Assembly (NCBI GenBank): GCA_017883205.1
Contig: JADGNZ010000046.1
Coordinates: forward strand, 1-47,170
Direction of reading: 5' to 3'
DNA length: 47,170 nt
From: Thermoanaerobaculia bacterium
GTDB lineage: Bacteria > Acidobacteriota > Thermoanaerobaculia > Gp7-AA8
The translations under genes and the position numbers were made by a program. The notes under the pieces were generated by a model. That model was not told the DNA's origin, ran no database searches, and worked only from the letters and a program-made list of their open reading frames with translations. This document shows positions 31,836 to 40,075 of the stretch, piece after piece; within the stretch, counting starts at the first letter, position 1, and each line of letters starts with the position of its first letter.

Positions 31836-32900
31836 TCAGCGTTTCGCTTCACCCACCCCCACGATCCGCGCGATCAGCGCGTCGTCATCCGGCAGCAATC
31901 CCGCCTTCGTCAGTCGCGGGGTTAGCTCGCGCCAGCCCGGCTCCATCTGGAAGGCTTTGGCGAAGAGCGGCAGCGACTCGTCGACGCGCTTCATGTTTAC
32001 GAGGGCGACGGCGTGCCAGTAGATCATCTCGGCGTGGCGGCTGATGGGGATTCCGGCTGTCGTCGCGGCGATCTGTTCGGCGGCGGCGTACTCGCGCAAG
32101 GCGCCTTCGTTGTCATTGTGCTCGGTGGCGAGATCGCCGGCGTTCATGTGGTTGTACGCGCGCTGCAACGCGACGAGGCGGCGAAGCTCCTTCAGCGGCT
32201 CGGGATGATCGTCGACGCGGAGATTGAAGATCTGGTCTTCCCACGGTTTGCCTGTTGATTTCGCACTGACCACGATCAGCGCGGCCGACTGTTTGCCGCG
32301 GATGTCGCCGCCTGCGCCTTGCGCGGCATCGAGCGCCGCGAGCATGCGCTCGGCCAGATCGCCGGTCGATGCCGCATACGCCTTCGCCATCGACGGCCAG
32401 ATGTTGGCGTTCGACATGAGGTTGGCCTGGACGGCGAAATCGTGTCCCACATTCAACGTCCCGCCGCCGGTGCCGCAGCCGACCTGTGTCGCGGTTCCCG
32501 CCGACTGCCCGGCGATGCCGCCAGCAGCCTGAATGTCGCGGCTGCCGGTGAACGTGGCCACGTTCCCATTCGCGTCGATGATGCCGATCTGCCGCACCTG
32601 ACAGGAAGGATCGCTGCCGAGAAGTCCGCGAAGAACGTCGGGGGCAGGCTTGCCCGTGCGCAGAAGATCGAGCCCGAGCTTCCCATACGACGGATCGACG
32701 AAACTCTGCGTCGCCACCGCGCCCACGCCCGCCTCCGCCCACGGCACGATCTGCCCCACCGCAAACCAGTGCGACTGCACCGCCACGCCGATCTGCCCCG
32801 TCTGAGGATCGCGCGCCACGATCGAAAACGTGTTCACCGGCCGCAACTGCGCGAACGCAGACGGAGCAAGAAGAACAATCGCCCACAACATCTTCTTCAT
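31836..32900 (-). CDS. DUF1028 domain protein, secreted (Ntn-hydrolase-like)
   Basis: A 354-residue protein with a signal peptide ending S-A-F-A-Q. The mature start T-F-S-I-V-A-R-D-P and later G-V-A-V-Q-S-H-W-F-A-V-G are typical of DUF1028, a domain with an Ntn-hydrolase-type fold. It covers residues ~25-235 and includes F-T-G-S-R and A-L-D-A-A-Q-G-A-G-G-D-I-R-G. The C-terminal ~110 residues look TPR-like (A-L-Q-R-A-Y-N-H-M, A-L-V-N-M-K-R-V-D-E-S-L). The ATG at 32900 follows GAGGTG; the GTG two codons earlier is an alternative. Confidence 0.87.
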   Translation of the reverse strand: MKKMLWAIVLLAPSAFAQLRPVNTFSIVARDPQTGQIGVAVQSHWFAVGQIVPWAEAGVGAVATQSFVDPSYGKLGLDLLRTGKPAPDVLRGLLGSDPSCQVRQIGIIDANGNVATFTGSRDIQAAGGIAGQSAGTATQVGCGTGGGTLNVGHDFAVQANLMSNANIWPSMAKAYAASTGDLAERMLAALDAAQGAGGDIRGKQSAALIVVSAKSTGKPWEDQIFNLRVDDHPEPLKELRRLVALQRAYNHMNAGDLATEHNDNEGALREYAAAEQIAATTAGIPISRHAEMIYWHAVALVNMKRVDESLPLFAKAFQMEPGWRELTPRLTKAGLLPDDDALIARIVGVGEAKR

Positions 32901-33016
32901 CGACACACCTCGGCGATCACGATATCCGGGACGTGCAGCGTTGTCACCTGTCGGATCCGATCATTTTCATGCAGAGCTATGATCGAATTACGACTCATCG
33001 TTCGAAGGAGGCCAGC

Positions 33017-34621
33017 ATGTTCTTCCCGAGGAAATGGCGAGTGGTTGTTGCCGCCACGTTCTTGATCACCGCCGCGCCGTTGGTCGCGCAGGAGATGGAA
33101 CATCATCACGATGGAGCCGCCGACGAGCGCCTCGGCACCGTTGATTTCCCGATCTCGTGCGCGGGATCGCAGGTGGCATTCACGCGCGCCGTCGCGCTGC
33201 TGCACTCGTTCTGGTACGAAGAAGCGGAGAAGGCGTTCCGCGCGATTGCGGTGAATGATCCGCGATGCGGCATCGCCTGGTGGGGCGTGGCGATGAGCAA
33301 CTATCACCCGGTGTGGCCGTCGCCGTACTCACCCGAGGAGCTGGCGCGCGGCGTCGCGGCAGCGGAGAAGGCGAAGGCCGCGGGCGCGCAAACGCCGCGC
33401 GAGCAGGCCTACATCGACGCCATCGCCACGTTTTATCGCGATGCGGACAAAGTCGACACGGTCACGCGCGCGCGTGCCTACGAGGCGGAGATGGAGAAGC
33501 TGACCACGCGCTTTCCTGATGACGATGAGGCATCGATTTTCTACGGGCTTGCACTCGTCGCGCACGGCATGTCGGTTCCTACCGACAAGACCTACGCGTA
33601 TCAGAAGCGAGCCGCGGCGATCTTCAACCGGCTGCTCGATAAGCATCCCGATCATCCCGGCATCACGCACTATCTGATCCACAGCTTCGACTATCCGGCG
33701 CTGGCTCCGCTCGCGCTCAAGGCGGCGAATACGTACGCGAAGATCGCGCCGTCGTCGCCGCACGCGCTTCATATGCCTTCGCACATCTACGTTCGCCTCG
33801 GCATGTGGAGGGAGACGATCGACTCGAACCTCGCCTCGGCGAAGGCAGCGCGCGAGCATGCGGAGAAGACGCATCCTGGGACCGCGTCCTTCGACAGCCT
33901 GCACGCGTGGGACTATCTCGCATACGCCTGGTTGCAGCAGGGCGAAGATGAGAAGGTCCGCGAGCTCGTCGATGAAATCGTGACGATCAAGGCGCTCGAC
34001 GTCGAGAACTTCGCGGGCTACTACGCAGCGGCGGCCGTGCCTGCGCGCTATGCATTGGAGCGGAGGAATTGGGCCGAGGCCGCGGCGTTGACTGTGCGGC
34101 CGGCGGCGTTTGCGTGGGAGCGGTATGCGTACGCCGAGGCACTCACGCATTTCGCGCGGGCGGTGGGTGCCGCGCGCAGCGGGGACGTCGCGCATGCGCA
34201 CGAAGCGGTGGCGCGGCTGCAACAGCTCCGGCAGAAACTCATCGAACAGAAGAACGCGTATTGGGCCGATCAGATCGAAGTGCAGCGGCGCCTTGCCGAT
34301 GCATGGATCGCTCGCACGGAAAAACACGACGATGACGCGATCACCTTGATGCGCTCTGCCGCCGATCTCGAAGACTCGATGGATAAGAGTCCGGTCACGC
34401 CCGGCTCGATCATTCCGGCGCGCGAGATGCTCGGCGATCTCCTCCTCGAAACCGGCCAGCCGGAGAAGGCGCTCGAAGCCTACGAACGCTCCCTGGCCGA
34501 TTCTCCGAACCGGCTCAACGGCCTGACCGGCGCCGCGCGCGCCGCGCAACTCAAAGGCGATCGCGCGAAGGCGGCGGGGTACTACGTGCAGGTGGCGAAG
34601 CTGTTGGGGAGTGGGGGGTAG
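33017..34621 (+). CDS. Exported tetratricopeptide-repeat protein
   Basis: A 534-residue protein starting at ATG 33017, set by AAGGAGG eight bases upstream (the frame is open further upstream but lacks a site). Signal peptide: ~1-25, ending P-L-V-A-Q; then a His-rich E-M-E-H-H-H-D. The motif F-T-R-A-V-A-L-L-H-S-F-W-Y, then A-W-W-G-V-A-M-S, is typical of a family of exported TPR proteins found widely in Acidobacteriota and Proteobacteria. TPR units continue through ~500 (A-L-E-A-Y-E-R-S-L). No enzyme motif is apparent. Confidence 0.82.
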   Translation: MFFPRKWRVVVAATFLITAAPLVAQEMEHHHDGAADERLGTVDFPISCAGSQVAFTRAVALLHSFWYEEAEKAFRAIAVNDPRCGIAWWGVAMSNYHPVWPSPYSPEELARGVAAAEKAKAAGAQTPREQAYIDAIATFYRDADKVDTVTRARAYEAEMEKLTTRFPDDDEASIFYGLALVAHGMSVPTDKTYAYQKRAAAIFNRLLDKHPDHPGITHYLIHSFDYPALAPLALKAANTYAKIAPSSPHALHMPSHIYVRLGMWRETIDSNLASAKAAREHAEKTHPGTASFDSLHAWDYLAYAWLQQGEDEKVRELVDEIVTIKALDVENFAGYYAAAAVPARYALERRNWAEAAALTVRPAAFAWERYAYAEALTHFARAVGAARSGDVAHAHEAVARLQQLRQKLIEQKNAYWADQIEVQRRLADAWIARTEKHDDDAITLMRSAADLEDSMDKSPVTPGSIIPAREMLGDLLLETGQPEKALEAYERSLADSPNRLNGLTGAARAAQLKGDRAKAAGYYVQVAKLLGSGG

Positions 34622-34762
34622 GGAGTGGGGGGTGGGAGAGTTATAAAGAATGAAGAATGAAGGATGCGCGCGCACGACCGCGTTTCATCCTTCATCCTTC
34701 TGCCTTCATCCTTTGAGAGATCTCCCACTCCCCACCCCCCACCCCACCCCCCGGTTACCATC
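34622..34762. repeat. G-rich/C-rich imperfect inverted repeat between two genes
   Basis: Left arm: repeats of ggggagtggggggtggg from about 34613; right arm: cccactccccaccccccacc (34723-34742). An inner pair is formed by gaatgaagaatgaaggatg (34648-34666) and catccttcatccttctgcc (about 34686-34704). It fills the gap between the TPR gene and the zincin-like gene. A related C-rich stretch is at 425-445. It is likely a palindromic repeat element. Confidence 0.75.
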
Positions 34763-34766
34763 CCAC

Positions 34767-35306
34767 ATGCTCTACGCTGACGAATCGCGCTTTCGCGAGG
34801 CCTTCAACATCCTCGAGGAGTACATCGAGCGGCGCTACTCCGTCCAGGTCGTGATCAGCGACGTCACCGATCCATTCACGGGCGATCTCGATGGTGAATC
34901 GATCGCAGTCGACTACGACCAATCGAGCGAGGATGCCCTTTTCATCATGGCGCATCTCCTCGGCCACACCGTGCAATGGAACACCAGTTCCCGAGCGAGA
35001 GAACTTGGCACTGCGCCGGTCACCGCGGCGACCGAAGAGTTTCTCGACGAGCTGGCCGCGTACGAAAAGCAGGCCTGCCGATACAGCCTGCAGCTCTTCC
35101 ACGATGCCGGCATCCGCGGCCTCGATCAATGGGTTTCCGACTTCGCCGCGTGCGACTCCGCGTACCTGATGCACTTCTACCGGACAGGCAAGAAACTGCC
35201 ATTCCGCTCGTTCTGGCGCGAGGGGATGCCGTGCATCGAGCCGCTCGCCATTCCTCCGTTCCAGCCGTCGAAGTGGGTGTCTCGAAGCGGTGGTGTAGTT
35301 CTGTAG
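34767..35306 (+). CDS. ImmA/IrrE-like (zincin-like) protein without the catalytic Glu
   Basis: A 179-residue protein from ATG 34767; the upstream part of the frame is translated repeat. The central F-I-M-A-H-L-L-G-H-T-V-Q-W lies where ImmA/IrrE or M-type zincins have H-E-L-G-H; the two metal-ligand histidines are kept, but the glutamate is leucine. A possible third ligand lies in the E-E-F-L-D-E-L-A-A-Y-E helix ~25 residues on. The C-terminus has aromatic-rich F-R-S-F-W-R-E-G. It may be a non-hydrolytic metal-binding protein. No HTH is present and no partner is recognised. Family assignment is by motif only. Confidence 0.6.
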   Translation: MLYADESRFREAFNILEEYIERRYSVQVVISDVTDPFTGDLDGESIAVDYDQSSEDALFIMAHLLGHTVQWNTSSRARELGTAPVTAATEEFLDELAAYEKQACRYSLQLFHDAGIRGLDQWVSDFAACDSAYLMHFYRTGKKLPFRSFWREGMPCIEPLAIPPFQPSKWVSRSGGVVL

Positions 35307-35322
35307 GCCCGAACGAAAGGTT

Positions 35323-35383
35323 TTTCACGCGGAGACGCGGAGGGCGCGGAGGTTTCTCCGCTTCTCCGCGTCTCCGCGTGAAA
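35323..35383. repeat. Inverted repeat TTTCACGCGGAGACGCG (copy 2)
   Basis: 17-bp arms at 35323-35339 and 35367-35383, the same family as 8101-8168. It is placed between the convergent zincin-like and alpha-hydroxy-acid oxidase genes and can serve both as terminator. Confidence 0.88.
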
Positions 35384-35399
35384 CGGTTCTAAGGCACGA

Positions 35400-36452
35400 T
35401 CACCAAAGCACGCTCTTATCAAGTGCCGACAGCGACCGCCGCCCGAGCAACGCCATCGCCGTCTCGAGCTCTTGCCGAAGAATGGCCACCACCTCGGCCA
35501 CGCCATCCGCTCCGCCGAGCGCCAGCCCGAACACGTACGGCCTTCCGATCAGCACCGCGCTCGCGCCGAGTGCGATCGATTTCACGACGTCCGTTCCGCG
35601 CCGTATCCCACCGTCGAGAAGGATCGGAACACGCCCGCCGACGCTTGTCGCAACCTCGGGTAACGCATCGATCGTCGCGGGAACCGTATCGAGATTGCGC
35701 GCGCCGTGATTCGACACCACGATTCCCGCCACGCCGTGATCGATTGCGCGTGCGGCATCGTCGCCGGTCAGGATTCCTTTGAGCAGCACCGGCACGTGTG
35801 CAATCGATTGCACCATGGCCACATCGCGCCACGTAACCGGCTCGCGCTCGTTGCTCGTGACGGTGAGACGCTCGCGATTCGTGGCATCGAGATGCGGCGT
35901 GGCCAGCTCCGATGGCAGCTTGAATTCCGCGCGCTGCTGCCGGTTGCGCGTGCCGACGACCGGCGTGTCGACCGTGAAGCAGAGCGCCTGCACACCTACC
36001 GCCTCGGCGCGTGCGATCAGTTCGCGCGTCGCGCCACGATCCTTCTGCAGATAGAGCTGCAGCCAGAGCGGCGACGTCGCGGCAGTCGCAATCTCCTCGA
36101 TGGCCGTCGTCGTCGCCGTGCTGACGACATAGATCGCCTCCGCCGCTCCGGCTCCTCGCGCGGTCTCAACCTCGCCATCAGCATGAAAGAGCCGCTGGTA
36201 CGCAACCGGCGCCAGCAGAATCGGATGCGGCATCGTCCGCCCGAACAGCGTGACGCTCGTATCGATGTTCGCGACATCCTCGAGCACTCGTGGCCGCAGC
36301 CTGATGCGATCGAACGACTCGCAATTCCAACGGAGCGTGATCTCATCCGCCGCCCCGCCCACGAGGTACTCGGATGCCACATGCGGCAGCCGCTCGCGCG
36401 CGAGTTGTTCGAAGTCATCAAGAGAAACGGGTTCGGTCATCGAGTGGTTCAT
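35400..36452 (-). CDS. FMN-dependent alpha-hydroxy-acid oxidase/dehydrogenase
   Basis: A 350-residue TIM-barrel flavoenzyme of the lactate/glycolate oxidase family, oxidising 2-hydroxy acids to 2-oxo acids. Visible: L-L-A-P-V-A-Y early, W-L-Q-L-Y-L, F-T-V-D-T-P-V-V-G-T-R, L-K-G-I-L-T-G-D-D-A, S-N-H-G-A-R-N-L-D (the catalytic histidine region, usually S-N-H-G-G-R-Q) and L-L-D-G-G-I-R-R-G-T-D with I-G-R-P-Y for FMN phosphate. The open frame extends to 36755, but that part is translated inverted repeat. The ATG at 36452 gives the family length. Confidence 0.9.
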   Translation of the reverse strand: MNHSMTEPVSLDDFEQLARERLPHVASEYLVGGAADEITLRWNCESFDRIRLRPRVLEDVANIDTSVTLFGRTMPHPILLAPVAYQRLFHADGEVETARGAGAAEAIYVVSTATTTAIEEIATAATSPLWLQLYLQKDRGATRELIARAEAVGVQALCFTVDTPVVGTRNRQQRAEFKLPSELATPHLDATNRERLTVTSNEREPVTWRDVAMVQSIAHVPVLLKGILTGDDAARAIDHGVAGIVVSNHGARNLDTVPATIDALPEVATSVGGRVPILLDGGIRRGTDVVKSIALGASAVLIGRPYVFGLALGGADGVAEVVAILRQELETAMALLGRRSLSALDKSVLW

Positions 36453-36485
36453 ATCATTCTCTGAGACACTTTTCGTGCCGAGGGT

Positions 36486-36648
36486 GCACAGACAAGAGTG
36501 TCTGTGCCACATGGTGCATGTCTTGTGGCACCACTTGGAGCGGCCAAGGACAGGCAAAAGAGCTCTGTGGCATGCCACACAACCCAAGCGATGGTCACAA
36601 GTGTGCGACCTGCGGAGAGTGATGTGGCACAGACACTCTTGTCTGTGC
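36486..36648. repeat. 26-bp perfect inverted repeats GCACAGACAAGAGTGTCTGTG...
   Basis: Arms at 36486-36511 and 36623-36648 are exact complements over 26 bp. Each arm is also internally palindromic (CAGACA-AGAG-TGTCTG). The 111 bp between carry further short complementary runs (gtggcatgccaca). It fills the gap between the oxidase gene and the dprA-like gene, and its arms look like a transposable or REP-type element. Confidence 0.88.
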
Positions 36649-36672
36649 TCGGCTTCGAGGTTGCGGTCCGCT

Positions 36673-37671
36673 CTACGCATCGAAGAGTGTGCGTTGCCTG
36701 GCGGCAGGCGCGTCACGGACATCCGCGCTCTTGCGTGGCGTCGCGAGCAGCGCACGCATGTCCTCCCACGGTTGCGCCGGAAACGCGCGCGCCCCGAGGG
36801 CGATCAGCGCGCGGTTCCCGTCAGCGACGTCACCCTCCGCGCGGACGAAAACGGGAATGGCGTCTTCGCGCTTCAACTCCGCCTCTGCTCCGGCCCACGT
36901 TCCTCCGCTGTTCGCGTCTGCCCGTACGATCACCGCGGCCTCGGCGATGCCGTAGATGACTTTGTTGCGGCCCATCGCGTTTCCGACGGTGAATCCGGCG
37001 TCGGGATAGACGGAGGAGAGGAGCAGGAGGCGGCCGTCGACGACTGCTTCGCGATATCGCCCGACCACCGAGGGTTTGCCGAGTCCCTCGGGTAACACGC
37101 CGATGACGCGGCCACCTTCGTTCAACGCGGCCGCGGTCGCGATCTGATCGGTTCCGCGGGCGCCGCCGGAGATGACCGTGATTGCTTCGCGCGCGAATGC
37201 CGCCGCCACATCCTCCGCCCATTTCGCAGCGCCATCGTCGATATCGCGCGACCCGACGATGGCGACGCCGCTGAAAGCGGGAAGGCTTCGCTCGCCGACT
37301 CCCCACAGCAACGGCGGCGCGCTTCGGCCGAGGTGTTGGAGGAGGCGCGTGGGGTAATCGTCGTCGCTGCGCGAGATCACCCAAAGCCCGCCGTTCGCCC
37401 ATCGCTCAGTGGCCAGGCCGAGTCCCATCGCGCGGTCGAGGAGTTGGGCGATACGTGTCTCCTCGAGGCCACTTGCAGCCCAGTCGAGATCCGCGTCATC
37501 GAGCAGATCGCCCGGACGCAACGAACGCTGTTGCAGCGACTCCTCGACGCGGCTGTATTCGCGCGTGTCGAGCGGCTCGATCTGCTCGCGCGGCGCGAAA
37601 CGGCTGCAGAGAAGGAGAACGGCTTGCGTGTCTCGCGATACCTGCGGTTCCTGCGTCACGTCATCCATCAT
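36673..37671 (-). CDS. DprA/Smf-family protein (partner of RecQ-PRTase)
   Basis: A 332-residue protein from ATG 37671. N-terminal ~110 residues are helical and not conserved with DprA; then comes the DprA Rossmann core with L-L-W-G-V-G, V-G-S-R-D-I-D-D-G, I-S-G-G-A-R-G-T-D-Q-I-A, V-I-G-V-L-P-E-G and G-R-N-K-V-I-Y. Classical DprA loads RecA on incoming single-stranded DNA. The SGGARG variant of SGLARG is typical of DprA relatives outside competence. It overlaps the RecQ-PRTase stop by four bases (ATGA), so the pair is translationally coupled. A DprA plus phosphoribosyltransferase pair recalls the ShosTA system. Confidence 0.87.
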   Translation of the reverse strand: MMDDVTQEPQVSRDTQAVLLLCSRFAPREQIEPLDTREYSRVEESLQQRSLRPGDLLDDADLDWAASGLEETRIAQLLDRAMGLGLATERWANGGLWVISRSDDDYPTRLLQHLGRSAPPLLWGVGERSLPAFSGVAIVGSRDIDDGAAKWAEDVAAAFAREAITVISGGARGTDQIATAAALNEGGRVIGVLPEGLGKPSVVGRYREAVVDGRLLLLSSVYPDAGFTVGNAMGRNKVIYGIAEAAVIVRADANSGGTWAGAEAELKREDAIPVFVRAEGDVADGNRALIALGARAFPAQPWEDMRALLATPRKSADVRDAPAARQRTLFDA

Positions 37672-39743
37672 GAACGGGATGCATCCGCGAGGACCAGCGG
37701 AAAGACAGCCGGGCAGCGTGCTCTTCGCAGCAGCGCGCCGGTCACGGTGAGCGTCCAGCCGGAATCGGTCATGTCGTCGATCAGCAGGACCGGGCCGGGC
37801 ATCATCGCTCCTCGGTCCACCGTGAACACGCCGTCGAGGTTGCGGGCCTGTTGCACGGAATTCTCCCGCTGCTTCTGCGGCAGATTGTCCGCGGTCTTTA
37901 CGATAGCGGCGCGATAGGGGAGGCCGAGGCGCGCGGCAAGGCGTTGCGCGAAATCGGGAACGAGCTGGGGATGCCGCTTCGATGGCACGCAGGTCACCCA
38001 CTGCGGCCGCGGATCCGGTTTCCAGCCGGCGACGAGCGCCGCGCAGGCGTCGACCAGCGAATCGTCGAAGCGGTCGTCTTCATACTTTCCGCGCCGCACC
38101 AGCTCTGCCCATCCGCCATCTTCCCAAAGTGAGAGCGCGCGTCCGGGCTCGTTCTGAAACGGTGCGATCCTTCCTTTGAAGCCATCCTTTCGCAGCGCGT
38201 CCACCGGCCACAGTTTGCGCGGCTCGATTGTCACGCGCGTGCGCTGTAGGAACTCGTTCGCCGCGATCACTCCTTCGATGAGCACCTCGGCCGGCACGAC
38301 GCGGCCCGCGCAATTTGCGCATTTGCCGCACGGCGCGGCGAACGGATCATCGAGCTCCGAGGCAAGGAACTGCATCAGGCAATCGGTCGAGCGCATGTAC
38401 TCCTGCATCCGCTGCTGCTCGCGGCGCCGGATCGTGGTGAGCTGCTGCACCTTCCCAGCATTGAAGACGTAAGGCACCGGCGATCGATACCACTTCGATC
38501 CTTCCTTGCGAATCGGCGCCGGCGTTTCGGTGGCCAGCAGCTTGAGCGTGCGCTCGATGCGTCCGAACGGCAGATTGACGAACGACTCGATCTGCGTCAC
38601 GGAGAGGCCGTCGTCCGCGCAGTTGAGCGCCTCGAGGACATCGAGGACATCGCCCTCCGGCGGAAAGGCCTGCCGTATGAAGAAGTCGATGATCTCGTCA
38701 TCCTCGGCGCCGCCGAGGAGAATGCCGAACGCCTCCTCGACCGCGCGTCCGGCGCGTCCGACCTGCTGGTAGTAATGGACGACCGATCCCGGACGCTGGA
38801 AGTGGACGACGAAGCCGAGGTCGGGCTTGTCGAAACCCATGCCGAGGGCGACGGTGGCCACGAGGACCTTGAGGTCGTTGCGCAGGAGTCTCGATTCGAG
38901 CATCTCGCGGTCGGCGGAATCGGCGTGATAGGCAACGGCATCGATGCCGCGCAGCCGCAGCCACTCGGCGACACGCTCGGCATCGCGCACGGTTAGCGTG
39001 TAGACGATGCCGCTGCCGGGAAGGGTCGGAAGGTGCTGCGCCAGCCACGCCAGCCGCGAGGCCTGATCGGGGAGAAGGATGTTCTGCAACCGCAGCGATT
39101 TCCTCACCAGCGGCCCGCGCGAGATCGAGACATTGCCAAGCTGCGCCATTACGTCATCGACGACGCGATTGTTCGCCGTCGCCGTCGTCGCCAGAACCGG
39201 CAGCGACGGCGGAAGAAGCTTGAACAGTTGCGAGATGCGCCGGTAGTCGGGCCGGAAGTCGTGGCCCCAATCGGAGATGCAGTGCGCTTCATCGATGACG
39301 AACAGCCCGATGTTGCCGCCGATCGGCACGAGCACGTTTTGCCGGAATGCGTCATTGGCCAGCCGCTCGGGCGAGATCAACAGGACATCGATCTCATTCC
39401 GCCGCATCGCCCGAATCACGGCGTCCCAATCCTCGGTGTTCGCCGAATTGATCGTCGCCGACCGCAACCCGATCCGCGCCGCCGCCGCCAACTGGTTCCG
39501 CATCAACGACAGCAGCGGCGAAACGATCAACGTCGCCCCCGCCCCGCGATCCCGCAGCAACCGCGTGGCAATGAAGTAAACGATGCTCTTCCCCCACCCG
39601 GTCCGCTGCACGACGAGCAACCGCTCCCCCCGCACCGCCGCCTCAATACACTCGAGCTGCTCGTCCCGAAAGCGCGCGTCGTCGCGCCCCACAGCCCTGC
39701 GCAGGTAGTCAATCGGAGTAGCCGTAACGTCTTTGATGAGCAT
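37668..39743 (-). CDS. RecQ-family helicase fused to a phosphoribosyltransferase domain
   Basis: A 691-residue fusion. Helicase: R-T-G-W-G-K-S Walker A at 47-53, D-E-A-H at 151-154 followed by C-I-S-D-W-G-H-D-F-R, and Q-V-G-R-A-G-R-A in motif VI. A zinc-type cysteine set follows (D-C-L-M-Q-F then C-G-K-C-A-N-C). The C-terminal ~125 residues are a PRTase domain, with V-L-L-I-D-D-M-T-D-S-G-W-T-L (652-665) as the PRPP loop. The start is ATG 39743 (GAGG upstream); the frame is open to 39911, but that part looks non-conserved. Such helicase-PRTase fusions are known in actinobacteria. The next gene is the DprA relative. The start codon choice is the only real uncertainty. Confidence 0.9.
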   Translation of the reverse strand: MLIKDVTATPIDYLRRAVGRDDARFRDEQLECIEAAVRGERLLVVQRTGWGKSIVYFIATRLLRDRGAGATLIVSPLLSLMRNQLAAAARIGLRSATINSANTEDWDAVIRAMRRNEIDVLLISPERLANDAFRQNVLVPIGGNIGLFVIDEAHCISDWGHDFRPDYRRISQLFKLLPPSLPVLATTATANNRVVDDVMAQLGNVSISRGPLVRKSLRLQNILLPDQASRLAWLAQHLPTLPGSGIVYTLTVRDAERVAEWLRLRGIDAVAYHADSADREMLESRLLRNDLKVLVATVALGMGFDKPDLGFVVHFQRPGSVVHYYQQVGRAGRAVEEAFGILLGGAEDDEIIDFFIRQAFPPEGDVLDVLEALNCADDGLSVTQIESFVNLPFGRIERTLKLLATETPAPIRKEGSKWYRSPVPYVFNAGKVQQLTTIRRREQQRMQEYMRSTDCLMQFLASELDDPFAAPCGKCANCAGRVVPAEVLIEGVIAANEFLQRTRVTIEPRKLWPVDALRKDGFKGRIAPFQNEPGRALSLWEDGGWAELVRRGKYEDDRFDDSLVDACAALVAGWKPDPRPQWVTCVPSKRHPQLVPDFAQRLAARLGLPYRAAIVKTADNLPQKQRENSVQQARNLDGVFTVDRGAMMPGPVLLIDDMTDSGWTLTVTGALLRRARCPAVFPLVLADASRS

Positions 39744-40075
39744 CGCAACCTCGCTTCGACTTGATGCTACCTCGGTGTCGGCGAAGAGCGATGTTTGGCT
39801 ACTGTGGGTAGAGTTTTGAGGGGAGGGTGGACAAAGGATGCCTTTAACAAATCGCAACCGCCGACTCGCGGCTCTCGAAGCTCTGCGGCGACTGGGGGTC
39901 GAACGGGGCATTTATGCAACGAACATGCGGCTTGAACTGAGCGATCTGCTACCGCATCAGCATCCAAATGTGTATCGCTTCCATTTTCCGCCGTATCAAA
40001 TTCTAGGCAAACGTGCATACTGCTGGTATTCAGCAGCGACATCTTTCGCAATGGATGGTCGTCGAGGTAGGTCCC
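39744..40075. other. 332-bp intergenic region, no supported gene
   Basis: Between the divergent RecQ-PRTase gene and the protease gene. A plus-strand frame of up to 131 codons starts at 39838 (M-P-L-T-N-R-N-R-R) after GGACAAAGG, but it runs 150 bp into the protease gene and shows no family resemblance. No clear promoter pair or hairpin was identified. Confidence 0.5.
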
